A stretch of DNA of 64,000 bases from Devosia sp. LC5 (lineage in GTDB: Bacteria; Pseudomonadota; Alphaproteobacteria; Rhizobiales; Devosiaceae): the NCBI RefSeq assembly GCF_000735585.1, contig NZ_JNNO01000047.1, positions 62,001-126,000 of the forward strand. Reading direction: 5' to 3'. The notes beneath the pieces were generated by a model. The model worked only from the letters and a program-made list of their open reading frames with translations, searched no databases and had not been told where the DNA came from. The position numbers and the translations under genes were made by a program. Shown here piece by piece: positions 41,769-50,364 of this stretch (the stretch's first letter is position 1; each line of letters starts with the position of its first letter).

Positions 41769-42179
41769 TCACTTGCCCAGGAACTCGGGTCCAAATGAAT
41801 GCGGCAGCAATTCGCCTAGCGTCATGACCAGCGGGGTGCCATCGACCCCATGCGAAATGACCTCGACATCGAGGTCGGCGAATTCGCGGATGCGTTGGCG
41901 GCAGCCGCCGCAGGGGGTGACCGGGGTCGTGCCTGGGCCGGTGACATAGATGCGCCTGATGCGTTTGCCGCCGCCGGCCAGCATGGCGGCGATGGCGCTG
42001 GGTTCGGCGCAATTGCCGACGGGATAGGCGGCGTTTTCGACATTGCAGCCGGCATAGATCTTGCCGTCATCGGCAAGGATGGCGGCGCCGACATGGAAAC
42101 CCGAATAGGGCGCATAGGCCTTGGCGCGAACGGCTTCGGCGGCGTCGAACAGGGCTTTGTCGGTATTGGTTAGAGACAT
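41769..42179 (-). CDS. cdd: Cytidine deaminase
   Basis: The enzyme deaminates cytidine and deoxycytidine to uridine nucleosides, feeding the pyrimidine phosphorylase. The 136-residue protein is the short tetrameric form. FHVGAAILADDGKIYAGCNV precedes the zinc site NCAEPS, with Cys57 and the catalytic Glu59. The other two zinc cysteines are in PCGGCRQRI (about 90 and 93). The Pro after the Glu replaces the more common Arg/His; this substitution is frequent enough that I would not read a change of function from it. Confidence 0.95.
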   Translation of the reverse strand: MSLTNTDKALFDAAEAVRAKAYAPYSGFHVGAAILADDGKIYAGCNVENAAYPVGNCAEPSAIAAMLAGGGKRIRRIYVTGPGTTPVTPCGGCRQRIREFADLDVEVISHGVDGTPLVMTLGELLPHSFGPEFLGK

Positions 42180-42192
42180 CGCATATCCTATC

Positions 42193-42287
42193 AGTAGACT
42201 TCATCCTGAGCCCGTCGAAGGACGAGGTCGTGGCACCCAGGCCTCCACTTGCTCGACCTCGTGGTTCGACAAGCTCACCATGAGGTC
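42193..42287. repeat. Inverted pair of about 37-base repeat units, type A copy 3 (units in reverse order)
   Basis: Here the GTAGACTTCATCCTGAGC unit comes first and the CGACCTCGTGGTTCGACAAG unit second, the opposite order to the copies at 6141 and 9690. A few point differences (ACTTCAT for ACCTCAT, GCCCGTC for GCTTGTC) show it is diverging. It fills the gap between cdd and the last permease gene. Confidence 0.85.
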
Positions 42288-42304
42288 TTTTGGGGATCGG
42301 TCCC

Positions 42305-43270
42305 CTAACGCTCCTTGGTATAGGCAACGCCGCCGGCTTTGGGGCCAACTGCCTTGCCGATGAAACCGGCCAAGAGGATCACGGTCAGCACATAGGGCAA
42401 AGCCTGAATGGCCTGAACCGGGATTTCCACCCCGCCCAGCCGCGCGCTCTGCAGGCGAATCTGCAAGGCATCGAGGAAGCCGAACAGCAGGCAGGTGAAC
42501 ATGGCGGGCACCGGCTTCCACTTGGCAAAGATCAGAGCGGCGAGCGCGATATAGCCCTTGCCGGCGGTCATATTGTTGCCGAAGCCCGAGCCTTGGGCGA
42601 TGGAGAAATAGGCCCCGGCGATGCCGCAGAGCAGGCCGGTTATGATCACCGCCTGGTAGCGCAGCTTGACCACCGAAATGCCGGCCGTGTCGACGGCCTT
42701 GGGGCTTTCGCCCACGGCGCGCAGGCGCAGGCCGAAGCGGGTGCGATAGAGCACATAGGCGGTGACGGCCACCATGAGGAAGGCGATATAGACCAGGATG
42801 TAATGGCCCGAAATCAGCTCGTAATAGATCGGGCCAATGATGGGGACGCCCGCCACTTCATTGGCGAATGGCAGGTTGATGGGCACGAAGCGCCCACCTT
42901 CGCCAAGGGGAGGCGTGCGGCCGCCCTGGGAGAACCAGGTCTGGCCCAGGAACGTGGTGAGGCCCGCAGCCAGCATGTTGATGGCGACGCCGGCAATGAG
43001 CTGATTGCCGCGCAGGGTGATGGCGGCGACGCCTTGCAGCAACGCGGTCGCCAGCGACACGGACATGCCGGCGGCAAGGCCGATCCAGGCCGAGCCGGTA
43101 ATGGCGGCGACAGCGCCGGCAGCAAAGGCTGCGGCCAGCATCTTGCCTTCAAGGCCGATATCGAAGATGCCCGCGCGTTCAGAATAGAGGCCGGCCAGAC
43201 ACGCCAGCAGCAGCGGGGTGGAGAGGCGGATCGTCGCGTCCAGAATGGAGAGAATGGCGGAAAGGTCCAT
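42305..43270 (-). CDS. Nucleoside ABC transporter permease (second)
   Basis: This 321-residue polytopic protein belongs to the branched-chain-amino-acid/ribose-type permease superfamily (BPD_transp_2). The LLLACLAGLYSERAGIFDIG opening and EGKMLAAAFAAGAVAA are seen, with a TRFGLRLRAVGESPKAVDTA loop that contacts the ATPase. It pairs with the upstream permease, the two starting one base apart. The typical sugar/nucleoside transporter order is receptor, ATPase, permease, permease, as here. It was started at ATG 43270 (MDLSAILSI) because the longer frame begins in the neighbouring gene. Confidence 0.92.
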   Translation of the reverse strand: MDLSAILSILDATIRLSTPLLLACLAGLYSERAGIFDIGLEGKMLAAAFAAGAVAAITGSAWIGLAAGMSVSLATALLQGVAAITLRGNQLIAGVAINMLAAGLTTFLGQTWFSQGGRTPPLGEGGRFVPINLPFANEVAGVPIIGPIYYELISGHYILVYIAFLMVAVTAYVLYRTRFGLRLRAVGESPKAVDTAGISVVKLRYQAVIITGLLCGIAGAYFSIAQGSGFGNNMTAGKGYIALAALIFAKWKPVPAMFTCLLFGFLDALQIRLQSARLGGVEIPVQAIQALPYVLTVILLAGFIGKAVGPKAGGVAYTKER

Positions 43271-43271
43271 G

Positions 43272-44402
43272 TCAGCTCTCCGTCTTGGCGGTTGAGGCGG
43301 CGATAGCATCGGCCTTCTGTTCGGGCGAGAACAGCATGAAGGCGCGTTCGAGCGCGGGGCGGAACAGGCCTTCCATGGCGCCGGTAAACAGGATCACCAG
43401 AGCCTGGATCACCACGATCATTTCGCGGGTAATGCCGGGGATGACGAATTGCAGCTCCTGCCCGCCCTGATAGAGCGCGCCGAACAGCACAGCAGCAAGC
43501 GCGATGCCGATGGGGTGGTTGCGGCCCATCAGCGCCACGGCGATGCCGACAAAGCCGGCGCCGGCGACGAAATCGAGCACCAGCCGGTTTTGCACGCCCA
43601 TGACTTCGTTGATCGCCACCATGCCGGCCAGAGCGCCGGAAATGGTCATGGTGATCATGATCATGCGGGAATTGGAAATACCGGCATAGCGCGAGGCTGT
43701 GGGGTTCTGGCCTAGCACGCGCATGGCATAGCCGAATTTGGTGTGCCAGATCAGGATATAGACCCCGATCAGCGCGGCGATGGCGATGACGATCGACAGG
43801 TTGACCGGCGAATAGCCGAAGAAGGAGAAGAACTGGCGCAGTTGCGGCACGCGACCGGCCACGTCGATGGTTTCGGACTCAGGGGCCATCGTGCTGGCGG
43901 GCTTGAGCACGCGATTGACCATGTAGACCATGAGCGCGGCGGCGATGAAATTGAACATGATGGTGGTGATGACCACATGGCTGCCGCGCTTGGCCTGGAG
44001 CCAGCCGGGCACGAAAGCCCAGAAGCCGCCCACCGCACCGGCCGCGATCACGGCCAGGGGCATGGCGATCAGCCAATGGGTCTGGTCGAGCGCCAGGGCC
44101 ACGACGATGGCGCCGAGGCCCGCGACATAGGCCTGGCCATCGCCACCGATATTGAACAGCCCGGCATGGGCGGCAACCGCCACGGCGAGGCCGGTAAAGA
44201 TGAAATTGGTCGCATAATAGAGCGTGTAGCCGACGCCCTCGCCATAGCCGAAGGCACCATAGATGATGACCTGGATGGCGTGGAACGGATTTTCGCCGAC
44301 AAACAGCACGACCAGCCCGGACACGATCAGCGCCAGCAGCAGATTGATAGCGGGCAGCAGGGCAACGTCCGCCCAGCGGGGAATGGGTCTGCGGGCGCTC
44401 AC
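43272..44402 (-). CDS. Nucleoside ABC transporter permease (first)
   Basis: The 376-residue inner-membrane protein has about eight to ten transmembrane helices. The hallmark stretches are GLFNIGGDGQAYVAGLGAIV, GSHVVITTIMFNFIAAALMV and FGYAMRVLGQNPTASRYAGI, the last being the ATPase-coupling loop with a conserved glycine. It overlaps the ATPase stop by four bases. Together with the second permease it would form the transmembrane channel of a BMP-type nucleoside importer. Confidence 0.93.
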   Translation of the reverse strand: MSARRPIPRWADVALLPAINLLLALIVSGLVVLFVGENPFHAIQVIIYGAFGYGEGVGYTLYYATNFIFTGLAVAVAAHAGLFNIGGDGQAYVAGLGAIVVALALDQTHWLIAMPLAVIAAGAVGGFWAFVPGWLQAKRGSHVVITTIMFNFIAAALMVYMVNRVLKPASTMAPESETIDVAGRVPQLRQFFSFFGYSPVNLSIVIAIAALIGVYILIWHTKFGYAMRVLGQNPTASRYAGISNSRMIMITMTISGALAGMVAINEVMGVQNRLVLDFVAGAGFVGIAVALMGRNHPIGIALAAVLFGALYQGGQELQFVIPGITREMIVVIQALVILFTGAMEGLFRPALERAFMLFSPEQKADAIAASTAKTES

Positions 44403-46021
44403 GGTTTAGTCTCCTGGCCGGCTGCGCCGGGGCCTGCGGCCGCCTTATCGTTGATGCCGGCCATCATCAGGCCCAGTTCGCCTTCGCTGGCACTGGCGGG
44501 ATCGGCTTCGCCGACGATGACGCCGTCGAACATGACGATGATGCGGTCGGCCAGCGAGCGGATTTCGTCGAGTTCGACCGAGACGAGCAGAATGGCCTTG
44601 CCCTCGTCGCGCATCTTGATGATTTCATTATGGATGAATTCGATGGCACCGATATCGACGCCTCTTGTGGGCTGGCCGATGACCAGCACATCGGGATCAC
44701 GCTCCATCTCGCGGGCCAGCACGATCTTTTGCTGATTGCCGCCGGAGAAGAGCGAGGTCTTGAGATTAATATTGGCGGGGCGGACATCGAACAGCTTGAC
44801 GTGTTCGGCGGCGCGCTTCTTGGCGGCGCCGATATCAAGGAAGGGCCCCTGCCCGTAATCGGAACTGTTCTGGTAGCCCAGAATGGCATTTTCCCATTCG
44901 GAGAAATTGGTGACGAGCCCCATGCGCTGGCGATCTTCAGGCACATGGGCAAGACCAGCGGCGCGGGCGCGGGCGGCGCCGTCATCGCCCTTGAGCGAGA
45001 GGGCATCGCCGTTGAGGATGACATTGCCGGACGCCTGGTCGCGCATGCCGGAAACGGCTTCGAGCAGTTCGGATTGGCCATTGCCGGAGACACCGGCAAT
45101 GCCGACGATTTCGCCGGCACGGACGGCAAAGCTCACATCCTTGACCCGGGTAATGCCCATATCGTCCTTGACGACCAGGTTCTGCACTTCGAGCAGCGTC
45201 TTGCCCGGCTTGGCCTGGTCCTTTTCGACGCGCAGCAGCACGCGGCGGCCGACCATGAGTTCGGCCAATTGCTCGGGGCTGGTTTCGCTCGTCCTTACGG
45301 TGGCGACCATCTGGCCCTGGCGCATGACCGAGACACTATCGGTAATGGCCATGATCTCGCGCAGCTTGTGGGTGATCAGGATCACCGTCTTGCCCTGCTC
45401 GCGCAGGGTGCGCAGCACGCGGAACAGATCGTCGGCTTCCTTGGGGGTGAGCACGCCCGTGGGCTCATCCAGGATCAGCGTTTCGGCGCCGCGATAGAGG
45501 GCTTTGAGGATTTCGACGCGCTGCTGCTGGCCCACCGAGATATCCTCGATGATGGCGTCGGGATCGACCTCGAGGTCGTATTCATGCTCCAGCCGGTCCA
45601 GCTCCTTGCGGGCGCGATCCAGGCTTGGCTTGAGGAAGCCGGAATCTTCGGCACCGAGCACGATGTTTTCCAGCACGGAGAAATTGTCGACCAGCATGAA
45701 ATGCTGGTGCACCATGCCGATGCCCAGTGACAGCGCATGGCTGGAATCGGTGATGGACTGCACTTGGCCGTTGACGCGGATGGTGCCGCTATCGGCGGTG
45801 TAGAAGCCATAGAGGATGGACATCAGCGTGGACTTGCCGGCGCCATTCTCGCCCACAATGCCGTGGATGGTGCCGCGGGCGATGGATAGATCGATGTCCT
45901 TATTGGCGTGAACCGCGCCAAATCGCTTGTTGATCTGCTCAAGCTCGATCGCCCAGCCATTGGCCGGCGCCGATGCAGCGGCCGTTTCCGGCCGCTGCGG
46001 GTTCATGTGATCACCACTCAT
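44399..46021 (-). CDS. Nucleoside ABC transporter ATPase (two nucleotide-binding domains)
   Basis: The 540-residue protein has two ABC ATPase domains, like RbsA/NupA-type ATPases. The first carries Walker A GENGAGKST at about 58-66, signature SVGQQQRVEILKALYRGAE and Walker B LILDEPTGVLTP. The second has the degenerate Walker A GVSGNGQSE, signature FSGGNQQKIVLAREMERD and a Q-to-P variation in Walker B (VIGQPTRGVD). The second site is therefore probably inactive, as is usual in this subgroup. The start is ATG 46021 or ATG 46006, and the latter has the better ribosome binding site (GGTGA). It follows the binding protein by ten bases. Confidence 0.94.
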   Translation of the reverse strand: MSGDHMNPQRPETAAASAPANGWAIELEQINKRFGAVHANKDIDLSIARGTIHGIVGENGAGKSTLMSILYGFYTADSGTIRVNGQVQSITDSSHALSLGIGMVHQHFMLVDNFSVLENIVLGAEDSGFLKPSLDRARKELDRLEHEYDLEVDPDAIIEDISVGQQQRVEILKALYRGAETLILDEPTGVLTPKEADDLFRVLRTLREQGKTVILITHKLREIMAITDSVSVMRQGQMVATVRTSETSPEQLAELMVGRRVLLRVEKDQAKPGKTLLEVQNLVVKDDMGITRVKDVSFAVRAGEIVGIAGVSGNGQSELLEAVSGMRDQASGNVILNGDALSLKGDDGAARARAAGLAHVPEDRQRMGLVTNFSEWENAILGYQNSSDYGQGPFLDIGAAKKRAAEHVKLFDVRPANINLKTSLFSGGNQQKIVLAREMERDPDVLVIGQPTRGVDIGAIEFIHNEIIKMRDEGKAILLVSVELDEIRSLADRIIVMFDGVIVGEADPASASEGELGLMMAGINDKAAAGPGAAGQETKP

Positions 46022-46031
46022 CCAGCTTGGC

Positions 46032-47036
46032 TTAGAGCGGGCAGGTCGAGTCGGTGGTGTAGTCGTGGACCGCGATCTCGCCGGCGATGATCTTGGCCTT
46101 GTAGTCCTCGGCGGCGGCGATCATTTCGGGGGTCAGCAGGGCCTCATTGTTGTCATCGACGGCGTAGCCGACACCGTCTTCGGCCAGGCCCATAATGGTC
46201 AGGCCGGGCTTGAAGGTGGCATCGTCAGCCGCTTCGGTCAGAGCGGTCTTGACCGCGACGTCGACGCGCTTGACCATGGAGGTCAGCACCGAGCCGGGCT
46301 GCAGATAGTTCTGGTTGCTGTCAACGCCGATGGAGAACTTGCCGGCATCCTTCATTGCCTGCAGCACGCCCAGACCCGAACCGCCGGCGGCGGCGAAGAT
46401 CACGTCGGCGCCGGCATCAACGCCTGCCTTGGCCAATTCACCGGCCGTGACCGGGTCGTTCCAGGCGGCGGGAGTGGTGCCGGTGTAGTTTTCGATCAGC
46501 TTGATATCGGGATTGGCAGCCTTGGCGCCCTGGGCGTAGCCGCAATAGAACTTGTGAATCAGGGGGACGTCCATGCCGCCGATAAAGCCGACAGTGCCGG
46601 TTTCCGACTTGAGGGCCGCGAGAACGCCGACCAGGTACGAGCCGGTATGTTCGTCAAAAATGATCGACTGCACATTGGGTGCGTCCACGACGGTGTCGAT
46701 CACGACGAAATTGGTGTCCGGGAATTCGGTGGCAACGGCGGTGAGCGCTGCGGTCCAGGAGAAGCCGGCCATGACGATCGGGTTGGCACCCTGGCCAGCA
46801 AAACGGCGCAGGGCCTGTTCGCGCTGGGCGTCGTTCTGCAATTCCAGATCGAGGAAGGAGCCACCGGTTTCGGCCTTCCAGGCCTCGGCGCCATTATAGG
46901 CGGCTTCGTTGAACGACTTGTCGAACTTGCCGCCCAGATCGTAGATCACGGCCGGATCGGCGAGCGCCACCCCGGTCAGCATGGCGCTCAGCGCGACACC
47001 GCCTGCGAGGGCCTTGGTGAACATGTTGAATTTCAT
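46032..47036 (-). CDS. BMP-family nucleoside-binding protein
   Basis: The 334-residue periplasmic receptor has a Sec signal peptide (FTKALAGGVALSAMLTGVALA, cleaved before DPAVIYD). It is not a lipoprotein: no lipobox Cys is present. The BMP/PnrA family features are LGGKFDKSFNEAAYNGAEAW, the DxGxxDxSFNxxxxxG ligand region, NIQS-like NVQSIIFDEHTGSYLVGVLA, and VGFIGGMDVPLIHKFYCGYA. Relatives bind purine or pyrimidine nucleosides. It heads the transporter-catabolism operon, and GGGAG lies seven bases upstream of the ATG. Its C-terminus ends in STCPL. Confidence 0.93.
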   Translation of the reverse strand: MKFNMFTKALAGGVALSAMLTGVALADPAVIYDLGGKFDKSFNEAAYNGAEAWKAETGGSFLDLELQNDAQREQALRRFAGQGANPIVMAGFSWTAALTAVATEFPDTNFVVIDTVVDAPNVQSIIFDEHTGSYLVGVLAALKSETGTVGFIGGMDVPLIHKFYCGYAQGAKAANPDIKLIENYTGTTPAAWNDPVTAGELAKAGVDAGADVIFAAAGGSGLGVLQAMKDAGKFSIGVDSNQNYLQPGSVLTSMVKRVDVAVKTALTEAADDATFKPGLTIMGLAEDGVGYAVDDNNEALLTPEMIAAAEDYKAKIIAGEIAVHDYTTDSTCPL

Positions 47037-47234
47037 GAATAGTCTCCCTGTCTCGCACATGAGCGAAGGCGCTTGCAGCCAACGGACAATCCCTGTGCGC
47101 TAAAAGGGATACAATCGTGCAAATGGCCTGCCCGCAAGAGGGAAAAAGGCAATTTTTTCCGAATGGTCAAAATTTGGGCGCATAGTCCACAGGCAAGGCG
47201 GCGTGGGCGTTTGCGCCTTGTGCGGGGCGATGCG

Positions 47235-47357
47235 CTAGCCCGGGTTCAGCAGGGAAGCGAACAGGTCGGCCAGATTGAGATCGGCATAAAGCACTGCCAG
47301 GACGGCAAGCGCGGCGATGGCGAACAGAGCAAGCGTATCTCGGGTGCGGGCGGTCAT
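47235..47357 (-). CDS. Hypothetical 40-residue single-pass membrane peptide
   Basis: An ATG at 47357 opens a 40-codon frame, MTARTRDTLALFAIAALAVL and then AVLYADLNLADLFASLLNPG. It has a short basic N-terminus, one hydrophobic helix (about 8-26) and a hydrophilic tail. I do not recognise a family. It has no strong ribosome binding site, but it lies in a 430-base gap with no other gene and points away from the SRPBCC gene upstream. I consider it a plausible small membrane protein; direct evidence is limited to its composition. Confidence 0.42.
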   Translation of the reverse strand: MTARTRDTLALFAIAALAVLAVLYADLNLADLFASLLNPG

Positions 47358-47467
47358 GGTTACAATTTGGCCGGTATTTGCGGGGCGTTGTTAATGCCTC
47401 AGTAACCCGGAAACGCAGTGCCGATTGTGATGGTTTTGCGGCAGAGCTTGGCGTGGTTAGGGATGGG

Positions 47468-47941
47468 TTAAGGCGCCCATTCCAGCGGCAGCGGGGTGAC
47501 CTTGGCGCCCATGGCGGTGCCGAAACGTTCGAAGAAGCCGTCAATGACCTTCTGGGCGGAATTGCCGATAATGGCTTTGCCCAGGTTCATGATCTGGCCG
47601 GAAGCGCCGCCCTGGGCGGAAAAGAGCAGATCGGTTTGTTCACCGGCATCGCTGAGTACGATGTCGGCCGCCCCTTCGGCCAGACCCAGCAGACCGCCCT
47701 TACCCTTGCCGGCCAGCGTATAGCTTTTGGAGGGCATGATGTTGGACAGGGTCAACCCGCCCTTGAACACGGGATGGATGACGCCGAGATTGACCTTGAT
47801 CTCGAGGTCGAGGGTTTTTTCGCTCGACCATTCTATTCTGTGGCAGCCGGGAATGGCGGCCTTGAGCATGGCAGTATCGTTGAGCGCCTCCCAGACTTCT
47901 TGCCGTGGCGCGGCGATGATATAGTGGCCGCCAAAATCCAT
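47468..47941 (-). CDS. SRPBCC/CoxG-type protein
   Basis: The 157-residue protein matches the CoxG branch of the SRPBCC (START-like) superfamily. It has MDFGGHYIIAAPRQEVWEAL at the start, then AMLKAAIPGCHRIEWSSEKT, YTLAGKGKGGLLGLAEGAAD and a C-terminal helix QKVIDGFFERFGTAMG. In carboxydotrophs CoxG helps attach CO dehydrogenase to the membrane, but related genes occur widely beside other molybdenum hydroxylases or alone. No CO dehydrogenase gene is present in this window, so the role is open. The start at 47941 removes an upstream stretch that does not fit the family. Confidence 0.85.
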   Translation of the reverse strand: MDFGGHYIIAAPRQEVWEALNDTAMLKAAIPGCHRIEWSSEKTLDLEIKVNLGVIHPVFKGGLTLSNIMPSKSYTLAGKGKGGLLGLAEGAADIVLSDAGEQTDLLFSAQGGASGQIMNLGKAIIGNSAQKVIDGFFERFGTAMGAKVTPLPLEWAP

Positions 47942-48180
47942 TATCCCGCTCCCGCCGGAGGGCACGAGCCGGCCGCCCCATTGTGGCCTGAATGCCCATA
48001 GAAACAAATACTTGCCAGCATGGTGGCCCCGCTATTTGACGTGCGGCTTTTTCGCACCAATATGGCCTAAATAGTTGTGTCGCAGATATGTGGCAATTGT
48101 CATCCTGCGGCGCAGGGTCAATCTATGGCCCTGAAGGCACGCATTCCGCCGCATCGGCGTCAGATCACGGGGAGCAAAAC

Positions 48181-49389
48181 ATGGCCAACGAAGTCACATC
48201 AGCACCAGCAGCCACGCTTGCAGAGAAGCCGCTGCAGTATCTGGATAAAGCGGTCAGCGCGATCCGCGACCTGGGCATCTGGCCCGAACAGCAGGGCGAA
48301 CAGCCGATCACGGGCCTGCTCAGCCAGATCACCGAATTGGATGAAACCCGCGTGGTGCTGATCGGCCGCACGCTGAGCCAGGCGAGCGCCTTCAACGAAG
48401 TGGTGCGCGAGCAGATCGCCGCCATGAAGATCGGCGAGCGCTATGAAGAGATCACCAAGGGGTTCGATTCCATCCGCGACGATGCCAAGGGCATGGTCGA
48501 CCAATTGGCGGACAATAAAATCGATCTGCTGGAGCGCGCCTCCAATGTGTGGATGAAGGTCAGCCGCGGCGATATCGCCCAGCGCTTCAACAAGATCCGC
48601 GACATTTACCTCGATGTCACCAAGGACACCAAGGACCAGATCGACCGCGAGCAGACCATTCTCGAGGCCTATCGCGATTTCCGCGGTGCGCTGAAACAGT
48701 CCGAAGTGATGGCGCTCGAAGTGCTGGGCACCGCCGAAAAGCGGCTGGAAGAGAAGAAGAACATTTTGCAGACGGCCTCTTCGGCAGTTGCGGCTTATGC
48801 TGGTACGGCCCCGGCCGATCGTGCCCGCCTCGAAATGGATCGCGACGAAAAGCTGCGCGACATGCAGAACGAGGAAAAGCGCTACCAGATCGCCAAGGAC
48901 CTCTCGGACAATCTGACCATTTCCTACAATACGTCGGAAGTGGTGATGGCGCGGCTGATGCAGACCACCAATGCCAAGGAGCGCGTCTATCAGCAGTCGA
49001 TCAGCTTCTTCTCGACCAATGAGACAGTGCTGACCGCGCTTTCGGCCTCGTTCACCGGCATGTTCGGGCTGCATGAATCGACCGAAACGCTCAACGCGAT
49101 GAAGGAGGGGATGAGCAAGAGCCTCGAAACCCTTTCCGAGATCGGCGACAAGGTGCAGGAAGAAGCCGTCAAGGCCGGCTATGGCCCCACAGTGCGCGCC
49201 GACGCAGTCAAGAAGCTGGTGGATTCGGTGGTCAATTTCCAGGAAAAGAGCCGCACCATCATCAACGAAATGCGGATCGCCTCGACCAAGAATTCGGCCG
49301 AAATCCGCGATGCGGTGGAAGATGGCAAGCGGCGCCTGGCGGCTTTGGCTGCCGATGGCAATGCCTTGCTGCTCGAAACCAAGAACTGA
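48181..49389 (+). CDS. Helical coiled-coil protein, first gene of an uncharacterised three-gene unit
   Basis: I do not recognise a named family with certainty. The 402-residue protein is predicted to be almost entirely alpha-helical and soluble. It has no signal peptide and no membrane segment. Distinct blocks are ITELDETRVVLIGRTLSQAS, ASNVWMKVSRGDIAQRFNKI, the long helix DQIDREQTILEAYRDFRGAL, the more hydrophobic FFSTNETVLTALSASFTGMF, and a C-terminal helix ending KRRLAALAADGNALLLETKN. Size and helix layout recall TelA-type toxic-anion-resistance proteins, but this is only a resemblance. GGGGAG lies seven bases upstream of the ATG. Two further genes follow within 32 and 4 bases, so all three are probably one operon. 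Confidence 0.75.
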   Translation: MANEVTSAPAATLAEKPLQYLDKAVSAIRDLGIWPEQQGEQPITGLLSQITELDETRVVLIGRTLSQASAFNEVVREQIAAMKIGERYEEITKGFDSIRDDAKGMVDQLADNKIDLLERASNVWMKVSRGDIAQRFNKIRDIYLDVTKDTKDQIDREQTILEAYRDFRGALKQSEVMALEVLGTAEKRLEEKKNILQTASSAVAAYAGTAPADRARLEMDRDEKLRDMQNEEKRYQIAKDLSDNLTISYNTSEVVMARLMQTTNAKERVYQQSISFFSTNETVLTALSASFTGMFGLHESTETLNAMKEGMSKSLETLSEIGDKVQEEAVKAGYGPTVRADAVKKLVDSVVNFQEKSRTIINEMRIASTKNSAEIRDAVEDGKRRLAALAADGNALLLETKN

Positions 49390-49421
49390 TGCGGGGCCTG
49401 CCCCATAGGTGAGCTCAAGCC

Positions 49422-50360
49422 ATGAGTGACGTGACAGCGAAGCCCGCTGCGCCCCTCGATGAAGTGATGCTGGCGATGGATGTGGTGGATACACTGCGCC
49501 ATCGCCAGGATCTGGCCACGCGCGAACTCGACGGGATTTCCCGTGAGGCGCAGCTCATCGACAAGCTGCGGGATATCTATCACCAGCAGGGCATCGAAGT
49601 GCCCGACCATATCCTCAAGGAAGGCGTGGCGGCGCTGGCGGAAAGCCGGTTCGTTTATGATCCGCCCAAGCCGGGCTTTGGCACGACGCTGGCGCGGCTC
49701 TATGTGAGCCGCAAGCGCTGGGGCAAGCCGGCCATGGCCGTGCTGCTCGCCTTGGTGGTGCTGGGCATCGGCTATTTCGGCGTGTGGCGGCCCTATCAGG
49801 CGGGGCAGGCCGAGCAGGCACGGGTGGAACTGGCCGAGGGCCTGCCGGCGCAGATGGATGGGCTCTACCAGACGATTTTCGAAGAGACCAAGGTGCAGAC
49901 GGCCGTGGTGCAGGCTGAAGCCATCCGCAGCCGCGGCAAGGCCTTTGCCGCCGAGGCGAACCGCGCCGGCGCCGAGCAGGCGGTAGCCGACCTGACGGCA
50001 TTGCGCGATACGCTGCGCCAGCAATATACGCTGCGCATCGTCAACCGCGCCGATGTGCAATCGGGATTCTGGACGACGCCTGAAGTCAATATCGACGCGA
50101 CCAACTATTATGTCGTGGTGGAGGCGGTCGACCCGTCCGGCAATGTCCTGTCGCTGCCAATCCTCAACGAAGAGAACGGGCAGACCGAGACGGTCAATAT
50201 CTGGGGCGTGCGGGTGCCTGAAGTGGTTTACAACGCGGTGGCCGCCGACAAGCGCGACGACGGTATCATCCAGGCCAATGAAGTGGGCCGTAAGGCCGAT
50301 GGTTTTCTCGAGGTGGAATATAACATGCCCGTTCTTGGCGGCGCGGTGACCCGGTGGTGA
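49422..50360 (+). CDS. Single-pass membrane protein, probably DUF6384
   Basis: The 312-residue protein has a cytoplasmic N-terminal part of about 100 residues (DEVMLAMDVVDTLRHRQDLA, ending in a basic patch RLYVSRKRWGK). A single membrane helix (AMAVLLALVVLGIGYFGVW, about 104-122) follows. After it come a helical stretch of about 80 residues and a beta-rich C-terminal domain with YYVVVEAVDPSGNVLSLPIL and DGIIQANEVGRKADGFLEVE. The overall form fits the family I know as DUF6384, of unknown function. The C-terminal domain would face the periplasm. It lies 32 bases after the first gene of the unit and four bases before the third. Confidence 0.75.
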   Translation: MSDVTAKPAAPLDEVMLAMDVVDTLRHRQDLATRELDGISREAQLIDKLRDIYHQQGIEVPDHILKEGVAALAESRFVYDPPKPGFGTTLARLYVSRKRWGKPAMAVLLALVVLGIGYFGVWRPYQAGQAEQARVELAEGLPAQMDGLYQTIFEETKVQTAVVQAEAIRSRGKAFAAEANRAGAEQAVADLTALRDTLRQQYTLRIVNRADVQSGFWTTPEVNIDATNYYVVVEAVDPSGNVLSLPILNEENGQTETVNIWGVRVPEVVYNAVAADKRDDGIIQANEVGRKADGFLEVEYNMPVLGGAVTRW

Positions 50361-50364
50361 CGCA

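Noticed and set aside
47037-47234. Riboswitch in the leader of the nucleoside importer operon
   Set aside because: I could not find a conserved purine-riboswitch core or a convincing set of paired stems; the region has only weak promoter-like sequences.
48181-49389. Assignment of the first triad protein to TelA
   Set aside because: The layout is similar, but I could not match enough specific residues by eye, so only a resemblance is stated.
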